From Lachnospiraceae bacterium (lineage in GTDB: Bacteria > Bacillota > Clostridia > Lachnospirales > Lachnospiraceae), in assembly GCA_024403275.1 (NCBI GenBank), contig JAKSSD010000002.1, positions 103,332-167,331 of the forward strand: DNA of 64,000 nt, given 5' to 3'. Each line of letters begins with the position of its first letter. The stretch's first letter is position 1. Below, piece by piece: positions 26,697 to 34,872 of the stretch. Made by a program: the position numbers and the translations under genes. The notes below the pieces were generated by a model. The model saw nothing but the letters and a program-made list of their open reading frames with translations, did no database searches and had not been told where the DNA came from.

Positions 26697-27859
26697 TGAT
26701 TTCAATAGTATTAGTTTTTACCGTAATATTGCTTGGACTAATGCTTGGAAATAAAAATAAAAACGAGAAAATAACATCTCTAGAAAGGAGGGAAAAAACA
26801 GAGAAAGTATCGCTTTTAGCAAATAGCAAATACGGAGAGAGCGAGATTGAGATAGAATTGTTGCCAATTAAACTGGATGATGTCGAAGTTATAGAAATAT
26901 ACACCCAGTTCAAAAGCAAACTCTTGGAAACGATTTTAGGAGGAAATGAGTCTTTCGATGATGTAAAGGAAGATTTGCATTTTGTGGATAGACTCGAGGG
27001 ATATCCATTTGAGATTAGTTATAGTTTAAGGCCAAGAGGATATATCTCAGAAAAGGGGGAAATAATCAAGGGTGTTGATGATTCTACACGCATTGAAGTA
27101 CTAATGAGCATAACTTATGAGGAGTATGAATTCGAGGATTCAATATGGGTAAATTTATCATCTAGGACAAAGAGTGAGATGGAGGTGTTTGATTCAGCAT
27201 TAAGAGAAAGTTTGGAAAATATAAATATGTCGAATAGAGACATCGAAGCAATTAATTTGCCTGAAATAGTTGATGGAGAGCCGGTAACCTGGGAAATAAA
27301 TAAAAAGAGCAAAGTTCCGGGGGTTCTATTTCTAATCGTTGTTGTAACAGCTTATTTATTGACGAGATCATATTTTCAACGAACAGAAAATGAGAAAAAT
27401 AGACTAGAAAGTATAAAAAGAGCATATCCAGGATTTGCATCTAAATATGCGTTACTTTTGGGAACCGGCCTTCCGCACAGGCAAATACTAGAGAGAATGA
27501 TAATTGATTATTCAAGAGATGAAAGAGAGAATGCCATGTATGAGGAACTCAAAAAAGTTACAAACGAGATTCAAAGTGGTCTATCTCAAACTGAGGCATT
27601 AAATAATATGGCGCGAAGATGCAGATTAAGAGAATTAACCCAGTTCGTTAGTTTGATTAATCAAAATATAAGAAAAGGCGGTGATAACATTACTGAGCAG
27701 TTAAGAGCTGCAGCTACTGAAAGTATTGAAATAGAGAAGGAAGAAACTAGAAAACAGATTGAGAGGGCAGGAACTAAATTGTTATTTCCAATGACAATAA
27801 TTCTTATTCTTGTATTTTTGGTAATAATGATTCCTGCATTTAACAGTTTTTCGATGTAG
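26663..27859 (+). CDS. TadC-like platform protein with extra N-terminal extracytoplasmic domain
   Basis: The C-terminal half is a T2SSF domain (LLLGTGLPHRQILERM; LTQFVSLINQNIRKGGDNIT) ending in a membrane segment (373-393), as in TadC. Ahead of it are a membrane segment at 10-28, an acidic segment of about 185 residues (30-216) and a second membrane segment at 217-235. With a basic N-terminus the acidic segment should face outside. I recognise no domain in it. The TTG at 26663 has GGGAG 7 bases upstream; the next in-frame ATG at 26696 lacks one. It overlaps tadB by 34 bases. Confidence 0.75.
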   Translation: MGRKNNKRKTIMISIVLVFTVILLGLMLGNKNKNEKITSLERREKTEKVSLLANSKYGESEIEIELLPIKLDDVEVIEIYTQFKSKLLETILGGNESFDDVKEDLHFVDRLEGYPFEISYSLRPRGYISEKGEIIKGVDDSTRIEVLMSITYEEYEFEDSIWVNLSSRTKSEMEVFDSALRESLENINMSNRDIEAINLPEIVDGEPVTWEINKKSKVPGVLFLIVVVTAYLLTRSYFQRTENEKNRLESIKRAYPGFASKYALLLGTGLPHRQILERMIIDYSRDERENAMYEELKKVTNEIQSGLSQTEALNNMARRCRLRELTQFVSLINQNIRKGGDNITEQLRAAATESIEIEKEETRKQIERAGTKLLFPMTIILILVFLVIMIPAFNSFSM

Positions 27860-27872
27860 TAAAGGAGGTAAA

Positions 27873-28055
27873 ATGAATAATTTATTGAATTTAGGGGAAA
27901 AATTCATAAAAGATGAGTCAGGATTAAGTACGGTTGAAGTAATCCTGATACTGGTTGTATTAGTATCGTTGGTAATTATCTTTAGAGGGGAAATGATAGA
28001 TATAGTAGAAGATGTATTTGATGCGATTACAAAGAAAGTCAATAAAATCACCTAA
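27873..28055 (+). CDS. Flp/type IVb prepilin
   Basis: This 60-residue protein has the prepilin pattern: a short hydrophilic leader ending in Gly, followed by LSTVEVILILVVLVSLVII, with Glu at position 5 after the predicted cut (ESG/LSTVE). The rest is a short amphipathic tail, giving a mature pilin of about 43 residues, typical of Flp1. AAGGAGG is an excellent ribosome binding site, fitting a major structural subunit. The next gene starts inside its 3' end. Confidence 0.9.
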   Translation: MNNLLNLGEKFIKDESGLSTVEVILILVVLVSLVIIFRGEMIDIVEDVFDAITKKVNKIT

Positions 28056-29487
28056 TTCCGGGGCAATTTCCATATATTTAAGTTTGATATTTTCGCTAAT
28101 TATTTCATTGTTTTTGACTGTTGTTTCTGTTGCCAGAAGTGCGGTAATTCAAGTTATGTTTGAATGTGCAGTTGAGAACACCTTATGTTCTGTATTTGGA
28201 GAATATAACAAGATATTATTGGACGAGTATGATGTACTTTTTATAGATTTGTCATATTTATCTAATAGTCCAGATATTGCAAATCTTGAAAAAAAGATAA
28301 ATGACATTTTTTATGAAAATATACATCCAGAGGCTGACGAAAAAATGTTATTTATATCTGATTTAGCAGATATAAATGGTGCAAATGCAAGTATTGAAGA
28401 ATATACAATAGCAACTGATTTCCTAGGTCAGGCATTTATAGACCAGTCGTCTTCGTATATAAAGAATTTAGTTGGATTAGAGGATGCTCAAAATATACTG
28501 AACAAAATAAGTATCTATAATAGTTACGAGTTTTCATCAGAAAAATACGAGGAGCAAAAAGAGAAAAATCTAGAAATTCTTAAAATTAATAAAGAAGATA
28601 GCTGGGAACAAACAAAAATAAAAAAAGACTTAATGACATGGGCGTATATAGATACATCTACGATGATATTTCTTGGAACAGATTTATTTAAGCAATCTAA
28701 GAATTATATAGATATATGGGATACTCTTTCCTTTAGAAAAAAACATGTTGGAAACAGTGGAATAGAGGTTTTGGAAACGATAAGGGAACTAGATCCTCTA
28801 GAAAATGTATATTTTAGCGAGTATATATTATCCAAACTTGGATACTATACAAAACAAAATGATTATAGTGAATTGAAATATGAAATAGAGTATGTAATAG
28901 CGGGATGCGAGTCAGATATTATGAATCTTCAGAGCGTAAGCGAAATGGTATATATGGTGAGAGTTCTGGCAGATTATATATCAATAAATAAGGCAGAAGA
29001 TAAAAAAGAAATAGTTGAGGCAGTTGCTGAAATACTAGAAGCATTTTTAGAGATTCCACATGAGGTTACTACTCAATTAGTAATCTTTTTGTGGGCTTCT
29101 GTCGAGGCAGCGACGGATGTAAGTGATTTGTTGGATGGAAAAAAGGTATCATTAATTAAAGCATCAGATGAAATAAATGTAAGTTTAGAAGGACTATTAA
29201 ATATTATTGGTAGTTCTATGGACAGTGAAAATTCTGATAATACGCAGGAAGAAACTGGTTTGAAATTTGGATACGAAGACTATTTAAGAGCATTTCTTTA
29301 TATAATGCCTGCGGAAGGTAAGGCGTATAGGGCAATGGATATGATTGAACACGATATAAGAAAGAACTATCCAGGAAATGAATATTTTCGTTTTGATGCA
29401 TGTGTTGACAGAATTAAGGTATCTTTTGCAATTGAGTCAGGGTATGATTATAGGTTTATCACTGAAAAGAAATATTCATATTTTTAA
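28012..29487 (+). CDS. TadG-like pilus cluster protein (DUF5702-like)
   Basis: A basic head and one membrane segment (about residues 17-43, GAISIYLSLIFSLIISLFLTV) are followed by a 440-residue extracytoplasmic, acidic, helical part. The N-terminal pattern NSGAISIYLSLI is that of TadG-like pseudopilins whose segment stays in the membrane, and large proteins of this kind occupy the same cluster position in Lachnospiraceae (DUF5702 as I recall). ATG at 28012 or 28021 may be used; neither has a strong ribosome binding site, and both lie within the pilin gene, implying coupling. The C-terminal CVDRIKVSF resembles TadG ends. Confidence 0.7.
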   Translation: MYLMRLQRKSIKSPNSGAISIYLSLIFSLIISLFLTVVSVARSAVIQVMFECAVENTLCSVFGEYNKILLDEYDVLFIDLSYLSNSPDIANLEKKINDIFYENIHPEADEKMLFISDLADINGANASIEEYTIATDFLGQAFIDQSSSYIKNLVGLEDAQNILNKISIYNSYEFSSEKYEEQKEKNLEILKINKEDSWEQTKIKKDLMTWAYIDTSTMIFLGTDLFKQSKNYIDIWDTLSFRKKHVGNSGIEVLETIRELDPLENVYFSEYILSKLGYYTKQNDYSELKYEIEYVIAGCESDIMNLQSVSEMVYMVRVLADYISINKAEDKKEIVEAVAEILEAFLEIPHEVTTQLVIFLWASVEAATDVSDLLDGKKVSLIKASDEINVSLEGLLNIIGSSMDSENSDNTQEETGLKFGYEDYLRAFLYIMPAEGKAYRAMDMIEHDIRKNYPGNEYFRFDACVDRIKVSFAIESGYDYRFITEKKYSYF

Positions 29488-29489
29488 GG

Positions 29490-29591
29490 CTGATGCGGAA
29501 CGATAGCTCTCTTTAAAACAAAAAACTATAAAAAAGTGCCTTCTCAACACACATTCGTACAAAACCAAAGAGGGCTATCGTTCCGTATCAG
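29490..29591. repeat. 25-bp inverted repeat with 52-nt loop inside the Tad cluster
   Basis: The arms are 29490-29514 (starts CTGATGCGGAACG) and 29567-29591 (ends CGTTCCGTATCAG). All 25 positions pair in RNA, with two G-U wobbles. The element fills the gap between the DUF5702-like gene and the tadE-like gene. It has no T-tract on either strand, so it is not an ordinary terminator. An RNase III-type processing site, an RNA stability element or a miniature inverted-repeat element are possible. Confidence 0.8.
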
Positions 29592-29607
29592 AAAAAAGAA
29601 AGGAAAT

Positions 29608-30435
29608 ATGAAGAGATTAAAAGGAAGTCTGACTCTTGAGACGGCATTGGTTTTGCCTATATTTTTGTTTTTATCAATTAATATGATTTCATTTATAGAG
29701 ATTATGAATTGTTATATTGAAATGGAATATGCAATTCATGAAACAGCTAGAGATATAGCTATATTAAGTTATATAAATGATAAAGGCGATGAAGATATAG
29801 ATATACCTGAATTAGCTGCGGAAGCGATTTTTATAAGTAAAGTTGGTGCGAAGAAAATAAACGCTATGCCAATAAAAAATGGGATGGCAGGTATTAATAT
29901 TTTTAGATCTGAAATAGAAGAAAATGGATATATCGATCTGGTAATAACCTATAGGGTGACGCCTTTATGTAATGTTTTCGGTGTAGGCGAACAGACGTTA
30001 ATAAATCGGGCAAAAATTCACACATGGACAGGATTTAGTGGTCTTGAAGACATTTCAGAAGATGCGGAGTATGTGTATATGACAGAATACGGCACGGTAT
30101 ATCATACGCGAAGAGAATGCTCTCATTTATGTATAAAAATTAGTAATGAATTTATGGAAGATCTTGAAAATATCAAAAATAAAGAGGGAGAAAAATATAG
30201 ACCATGTGATAAATGTGCAAAAGGGAAAATAGTAGGAAGCGAAGATATTATATATGTGACGGATAGCGGTCAGGTCTATCATTTATCTCTTAATTGTAGT
30301 GGATTGAAAAGAACAGTTTTTAAGGTTCAAAAAAGTGAGGTTGGGGGGATTCCCATGTGTGAAAGATGTCAAAAATATAGTGAGACAAGGATAAAAATAG
30401 AGGATGGAGACGTTTACGATTCTTCAGGATATTAG
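29608..30435 (+). CDS. TadE-like pseudopilin with two Ada-type cysteine motifs
   Basis: The start ATG at 29608 has AAAGGAAAT directly upstream, while the longer frame from 29536 runs through the inverted repeat. The N-terminus is a pseudopilin signal (KGSLTLETALVLPIFLF, cut expected after G6, E at +5). The 275-residue protein then carries two copies of a motif: VYMTEYGTVYHTRREC (156-171) with CDKC (200-203), and IYVTDSGQVYHLSLNC (215-230) with CERC (251-254). The pattern YH-x4-C...CxxC is that of Ada-like metal-binding segments. It should sit outside the membrane at the pilus base or tip; zinc binding is inferred. Confidence 0.8.
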   Translation: MKRLKGSLTLETALVLPIFLFLSINMISFIEIMNCYIEMEYAIHETARDIAILSYINDKGDEDIDIPELAAEAIFISKVGAKKINAMPIKNGMAGINIFRSEIEENGYIDLVITYRVTPLCNVFGVGEQTLINRAKIHTWTGFSGLEDISEDAEYVYMTEYGTVYHTRRECSHLCIKISNEFMEDLENIKNKEGEKYRPCDKCAKGKIVGSEDIIYVTDSGQVYHLSLNCSGLKRTVFKVQKSEVGGIPMCERCQKYSETRIKIEDGDVYDSSGY

Positions 30436-30853
30436 GTATGGATTTGCAGCGATATTTCTATTGATTGAGAGTATTTATGATTTAAAAAGTAAAAAAATAA
30501 GTATCCCCATTTTAGTGATATTTATTATTCCTTCATTTTTGTTGGCACTTTATATTGAAAAAACGAACTTTTTAACATTGGTTATTGGGGCTTTTATTGG
30601 TTTAGGGGTTCTTGGTCTGTCCTTTTTAACAAAAGAAGGAATTGGATATGGGGATGCAATTATTCTGATAGGAACTGGTCTAGTTTTAGGGTGGCGAATC
30701 AACCTGATAATGTTATTTACAGGTTTATTCCTGAGCAGTGTAATTTCTATAGTTTTGTTAATAAAAAAGATGGATAGAAAGATGACAATTCCTTTTGTAC
30801 CTTTTATTACCTGTGCGTATTTTTTTATTCTTTTAACTGGAGGTTTAGGTTGA
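30404..30853 (+). CDS. Second A24-family prepilin peptidase
   Basis: A 149-residue, five- to six-segment membrane protein with both A24 aspartates: ESIYDLKSKKIS after the first segment and GIGYGDAIIL. It is unlike the first peptidase of the cluster in loops and length, so it is not a simple duplicate. It starts 32 bases inside the tadE-like gene, implying coupling, and its stop overlaps the next TTG start. It may process the TadE-type pseudopilins while the first one handles Flp pilin. Confidence 0.8.
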   Translation: METFTILQDIRYGFAAIFLLIESIYDLKSKKISIPILVIFIIPSFLLALYIEKTNFLTLVIGAFIGLGVLGLSFLTKEGIGYGDAIILIGTGLVLGWRINLIMLFTGLFLSSVISIVLLIKKMDRKMTIPFVPFITCAYFFILLTGGLG

Positions 30854-31368
30854 GAAAAGACAGAAATTTAAAAGGAAGTATGACTATAGAATGTGCATTA
30901 CTAATGCCAATTATTATATCTGTAATCATATCGGTTATGTGGTTAATGATTTATATGTATGACAGAATAATGATTAATAGAGCTTTGATTCATGGGATAC
31001 TGTATTGCGATTACATCAGGAAAGAAAACACCATTGTGATTGAAAAAGAAATTGAAAAACGTATAAACGAAGATTTAAATAATAGGATTTTGGCAACAAA
31101 TGATATAAAAGTTTCAGTTAAGGTTAATAATATGCATTGTAAAGTGTCAGCTGAGGCGAGAATGAATATTCCAGGAGGAATAGAGTGGCTAGAGAAAATG
31201 TCAGTTATAAGGATCGAACAAGAAAAATATATATTAAATGGGGCAGCAGTTATTAGAGATATTGATAGGGCAAAAACATATTTGGATTTATTTAATGAGA
31301 TAAAAAATGAATATGGAGGTAATTCAAAGGAGGATATTGAAAACAGAATACAAGAGAGAAATGAGTAA
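30850..31368 (+). CDS. Second TadE-like pseudopilin
   Basis: The 172-residue protein begins with a basic leader and the pseudopilin signal LKGSMTIECALLMPIIISVI (Gly at 9, Glu at +5 of the mature part), followed by one membrane segment and a 130-residue soluble part. TTG is the start, overlapping the peptidase stop as TTGA, with GGAGG 7 bases ahead. It lacks the cysteine motifs of the other TadE-like protein. Confidence 0.8.
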   Translation: MRKDRNLKGSMTIECALLMPIIISVIISVMWLMIYMYDRIMINRALIHGILYCDYIRKENTIVIEKEIEKRINEDLNNRILATNDIKVSVKVNNMHCKVSAEARMNIPGGIEWLEKMSVIRIEQEKYILNGAAVIRDIDRAKTYLDLFNEIKNEYGGNSKEDIENRIQERNE

Positions 31369-32386
31369 AACGTATTTAATAATTCAGCAAAGAAAAAATG
31401 ATTATCAAACTGAAATGATATGCCAAAATACAATAGAGGGTTTTGCTCATGTTAAAAAAGTTAAATGGGATAATGAAGATTATCTATATTATGATGTTAC
31501 ATCTAAACAACCTTTAGATACGGCATTTGCCAAAAGAAGAATAGGAATGGCAGAAATAAAAACGATTCTATATGCGATAGATAATCTTACACAAACAGTT
31601 AATAGATATTTACTAGATGTTGATAAAGTTCTTCTTAATCCAGAGTATGTGTTTTGGGATTATAACGATAATTCGATAAACTGGATTTATTATCCTTCAA
31701 ATTCGACAAATGGATATTTAGAACTTGCAGAGTTTATTCTTGAAAAAATAGATAATGAAAATACTGAAGTAGTTAAAGTAGCCTATGAATTCTACAAAAG
31801 AGTTAAAGAATCTAATTACTCAATGGAGAATTTGTATGAACTTATAAAAAATCCAGAAGGAAGTGAATTGTATAAAGAAGATTATGAAGAGAGTAGAGTA
31901 GAAACTATTCCAGAGACCGTATATAAGGAATCGAAAACAGAAGGTATAAAGAATAAACTGATAAAAGGTTTAAAATACAAAAAGAACAAAAAAGAAAACG
32001 ATTGGTTTAAAAAAGAAATTGAGAGTGCGAATGATATAAAAGAGCTATCACCTATGATAGAAGAGGAAATAGGAACAATGCTCTTAAATAGGGAAGTTTC
32101 TGAAATCAGAAGACTTGTAAGTAAAAATGGAACTATGAAGGATGTAATGCTAACTGATTTTCCCTATTTAATTGGTTCAAGAGCAGATAGTGTAGATATT
32201 TGCATAAAAGATAAAATGGTTTCAAAAATACATGCTCAAATAGCAATATTTGACAATCGTATAATTATAGAAGATTTAAATTCTTTGAATGGAACTTACA
32301 AAAACGGAGAAAAGATAGATAAACAAACAGAACTTAACACAGGTGATGAAATCACGTTTGGAAGTTCAAAATTCACATTTTTTTGA
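31361..32386 (+). CDS. DUF6382-like protein with C-terminal FHA domain
   Basis: The last 80 residues form an FHA domain: GSRADSVDI, VSKIHAQI and the signature LNSLNGTYKNGEKI with the phosphothreonine-binding Arg, Ser, His and Asn in place. The first 170 residues resemble the globular domain found beside FHA in Clostridia (DUF6382 as I recall), joined by a basic, charged linker. It has no membrane segment. Probably links the pilus machine to a Ser/Thr kinase signal. The ATG at 31361 overlaps the previous stop; a TTG at 31337 with AAGGAGG just upstream is a real alternative start. Confidence 0.8.
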   Translation: MSKTYLIIQQRKNDYQTEMICQNTIEGFAHVKKVKWDNEDYLYYDVTSKQPLDTAFAKRRIGMAEIKTILYAIDNLTQTVNRYLLDVDKVLLNPEYVFWDYNDNSINWIYYPSNSTNGYLELAEFILEKIDNENTEVVKVAYEFYKRVKESNYSMENLYELIKNPEGSELYKEDYEESRVETIPETVYKESKTEGIKNKLIKGLKYKKNKKENDWFKKEIESANDIKELSPMIEEEIGTMLLNREVSEIRRLVSKNGTMKDVMLTDFPYLIGSRADSVDICIKDKMVSKIHAQIAIFDNRIIIEDLNSLNGTYKNGEKIDKQTELNTGDEITFGSSKFTFF

Positions 32387-32398
32387 TAAATGACTTAG

Positions 32399-32427
32399 TT
32401 GTCTTTTTAATGTAAACTTATTATAAT
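32399..32427 (+). promoter_or_regulatory. Promoter of the flavodoxin-SCP2 gene
   Basis: TTGTCT (32399-32404), 17-bp spacer, perfect TATAAT (32422-32427). It marks the end of the Tad cluster transcript unit and the start of the next. No hairpin terminator is visible between the FHA gene and this promoter. Confidence 0.65.
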
Positions 32428-32470
32428 GTCATTGTGAGTAACTATGTGGTTATAATATCAGGAGTCAGAT

Positions 32471-33469
32471 GTGAAGATTAATATCTATTACGGCGGAAGA
32501 GGCCTTATCGGAGATCCAACTCAATATGTAATTCGTAAGATGCAGAATGTCTTTGAAGAACTCAATGTAACTGTTGAGAGATATGATTTATATGACATTA
32601 AGAATGCTATTACGACACTTCCAAGAACACTTAAGGAAGCTGATGGTATTGTACTTGCTACAACTGTAGAGTGGTACGGAATTGGCGGATATATGCAACA
32701 GTTCTTAGATGCTTGTTGGTTGTATGGTGATAAGGAAGCTATTTCTAAGATATATATGTGTCCAGTCTGTATGTCCACTACCTATGGTGAGCGTGAAGGC
32801 AAGATGAATCTGGCTACTGCATGGGAGATTCTCGGTGGTAAGCCTTGTAGCGGTATATGCGGATATATTCCTGAGATTTCAATGCTTGAATGTCGTGAAG
32901 ATTATGACAGAATTATTGAGAAGAAGGCTGAGAATATGTACAGAAGTATTTCTCAGAAGCTTGCATCCTTCCCTGCTAGTAATCAGGCTGTTAAGCAGAA
33001 GATTTCTATGACTCAGAATGTTGATTTGACACCACAGGAAACAGAGCAACTTTCGATGTATGCTGCAGATGAAGAGTATGTAGCACAGCAAAAGGAAGAT
33101 ATCAAGGAGTTATCAAGCATATTCTATAATAAATTAGAGAATCAGGAAGTTGATAACGATGATAAATATATAGCTGATTTTAAGAGAGCTTTTGCTCCTC
33201 AGCCAGGCATTAATGCGATTTATAAGATTAAATTTAAGAATTTCAAGAAAGATTTAATCATTAAAATAGCAAATGGTAAAATGGATATATTCTATGGAGT
33301 TAATGAATATTGCGACGTCAGACTTGAAATGAATCCAGAGATTATGGATCAGATTATTGCTGGTGACAATAATTTCCAGAGAATGTTTATGAGTGGTAAG
33401 ATGACTTCAAAGGGAGATTTTGGACTTCTTAGAGCACTTGATAATTTATTCCCGTTTTTAGAGAGGTAA
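32471..33469 (+). CDS. Flavodoxin-like reductase fused to an SCP2 sterol-carrier domain
   Basis: Residues 1-170 have the flavodoxin/NADPH-dependent FMN reductase pattern (INIYYGGRG at the start, ADGIVLATTVEWYGIGGYMQQFLDAC as the flavin-pocket region). Residues 225-332 form an SCP2-type lipid-binding fold (KIKFKNFKKDLIIKIANGK, then MDQIIAGDNNFQRMFMSGKM). A redox step on a hydrophobic ligand is a fair inference. GTG start with AGGAG upstream. It is followed by a HIT-family gene after 5 bases. Confidence 0.75.
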   Translation: MKINIYYGGRGLIGDPTQYVIRKMQNVFEELNVTVERYDLYDIKNAITTLPRTLKEADGIVLATTVEWYGIGGYMQQFLDACWLYGDKEAISKIYMCPVCMSTTYGEREGKMNLATAWEILGGKPCSGICGYIPEISMLECREDYDRIIEKKAENMYRSISQKLASFPASNQAVKQKISMTQNVDLTPQETEQLSMYAADEEYVAQQKEDIKELSSIFYNKLENQEVDNDDKYIADFKRAFAPQPGINAIYKIKFKNFKKDLIIKIANGKMDIFYGVNEYCDVRLEMNPEIMDQIIAGDNNFQRMFMSGKMTSKGDFGLLRALDNLFPFLER

Positions 33470-33474
33470 TCAAA

Positions 33475-33882
33475 GTGAAAGACGATTGTATTTTTTGTAA
33501 ACTTGCTAATGGCATAATTCCAACTAATTCTATTTATGAAGATGATGAATTCAATGTAATTTTGGATGCAGGTCCAGCTACTAAGGGACATGCACTTATT
33601 CTTCCTAAAGAACATTATAAGAATCTTTATGAGATTCCATCAGAAACTGCAGGCAAGGTAATGATTCTTGCCAAGAAGCTTGCTACTGAAATGACAGAAA
33701 AGCTTGGAGCAGATGGATTTAATCTTGTTCAGAATAATAATATATGTGCAGGTCAGACTGTATTCCACTTCCATTTTCATCTCATCCCAAGATATGAGAA
33801 TGATGGACAGCATATTTTGTGGAATCCAACACAGCCAACAAGTGAAGAACTTGCTGAGATTAAGGATATTTTGACAAAATAG
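33475..33882 (+). CDS. HIT-family nucleotide-binding protein
   Basis: The 135-residue protein has the histidine triad FHFHFHLIPR near its end, DCIFCKLANG at its start (partial zinc site) and the substrate loop KGHALILPKEH. Members hydrolyse nucleoside phosphoramidates or dinucleoside polyphosphates (Hit/HinT group). GTG start with GAGGTAA upstream. Length is normal for the family. Confidence 0.92.
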   Translation: MKDDCIFCKLANGIIPTNSIYEDDEFNVILDAGPATKGHALILPKEHYKNLYEIPSETAGKVMILAKKLATEMTEKLGADGFNLVQNNNICAGQTVFHFHFHLIPRYENDGQHILWNPTQPTSEELAEIKDILTK

Positions 33883-33892
33883 TGGAGGAAAT

Positions 33893-34819
33893 ATGAGCGC
33901 GACTCAGGATGATAATTCAACCAAAGACAGTTTGAGTACTGAAGAACAGCTTAACGATTTAAGAAAGAAATATGTGGCAGCAGACAATGTTTGGAAGATA
34001 GCTTCTGTTGTTGTTTTATTCTTAGCATTGGTTTATGTAGTTCTTATATTTATGAAATTATTAGATATTAGTTTCTATGTAGATGCTATAGTTGCAGTAG
34101 TTTTATTGGCATTAATGTTTTTCTGTATATATTTATTGCCTCATTTTCTTAAAACAAGTTCTAAGCAAAAAGAATATTTTGCCAAGTACAAGGAAGCTTA
34201 TTTAAAAACTACTCTTGAAAATGCCTTCAAGGATGGTGAGTATTCAGATTATGAGAAGGTTTCTGCAAGAGATTTAACAAAGATTACAGTACTAAAAAAG
34301 GCAAAAGGTGCCGTTGCAAATGATTGCATAAGAGGTCAGTACAAGAAGATTCCATTCTCAAGATACGATTTAGCTCTTAGATATGGAAAGAAAAAAGCCA
34401 GTTCAGAATGTGTATTAATAATTACAGAACTTAAAACCAAGATTAAATCAGAGGTTCAGATAGTTGAAAACTCATTTAAAATTGGTGGAATTGAGTATGA
34501 GCAACCAGAAACATTCTGTAAAATCTTAAGCAAAGATGAGAAATTTGATGAGAAGTTTGAAGTATTTGCACAAGATCAGGATGATGGAGAGAAATTACTT
34601 AAGGATAAGCTTATTAATAAACTTAAAAAGCTTGATGTAGGTGGTCCTGTTGCTATTTTCTGTGATAAGAATGAAATGTGTCTTATTATTAAGAAGAAAA
34701 AGGATCCAATGGAAGCTCCAATACATACTCCGGTTAAAGAGAAGAAAGCTTTGAAGGAAGCTGAGAAGGAAGTAGAAAACATTAAGACATGGATTGAACT
34801 TATTGATGACTGCTTATAA
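33893..34819 (+). CDS. DUF3137-like membrane protein
   Basis: Two membrane segments (about residues 35-55 and 60-82) separate a short polar N-terminus from a cytoplasmic domain of 220 residues. The block YKKIPFSRYDLALRYG, followed by strand pairs and FEVFAQDQDDGEKLL...AIFCDKNEMCLII, has the shape of DUF3137 proteins, which usually accompany LemA; no LemA gene is here. A basic coiled end (KEKKALKEAEKEVENI) is added. GGAGGAAAT precedes the ATG. A terminator follows. Confidence 0.65.
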   Translation: MSATQDDNSTKDSLSTEEQLNDLRKKYVAADNVWKIASVVVLFLALVYVVLIFMKLLDISFYVDAIVAVVLLALMFFCIYLLPHFLKTSSKQKEYFAKYKEAYLKTTLENAFKDGEYSDYEKVSARDLTKITVLKKAKGAVANDCIRGQYKKIPFSRYDLALRYGKKKASSECVLIITELKTKIKSEVQIVENSFKIGGIEYEQPETFCKILSKDEKFDEKFEVFAQDQDDGEKLLKDKLINKLKKLDVGGPVAIFCDKNEMCLIIKKKKDPMEAPIHTPVKEKKALKEAEKEVENIKTWIELIDDCL

Positions 34820-34840
34820 ATATTAGATTTGAAATAATAA

Positions 34841-34870
34841 GAGCTCTGCCTAAGTGGCAGAGCTCATTTT
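34841..34870. terminator. Bidirectional terminator
   Basis: GAGCTCTGCC and GGCAGAGCTC form a perfect 10-bp stem with a 5-nt loop, followed on the plus strand by ATTTTAATT and flanked on the other side by an A-rich run. It serves the convergent DUF3137-like and murG genes. Confidence 0.85.
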
Positions 34871-34872
34871 AA

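Noticed and set aside
26696-26698. ATG as start of the TadC-like gene
   Set aside because: No ribosome binding site at suitable distance; TTG at 26663 has GGGAG 7 bases upstream. The choice changes only 11 residues.
29490-29591. Insertion sequence ends
   Set aside because: No transposase frame lies between the arms (52 nt only) and no target duplication is visible; a miniature element remains possible and is listed as a finding.
29536-29607. 24-codon extension of the TadE-like protein
   Set aside because: It would begin inside the inverted repeat and place charged residues before the pseudopilin leader; the ATG at 29608 has a good ribosome site.
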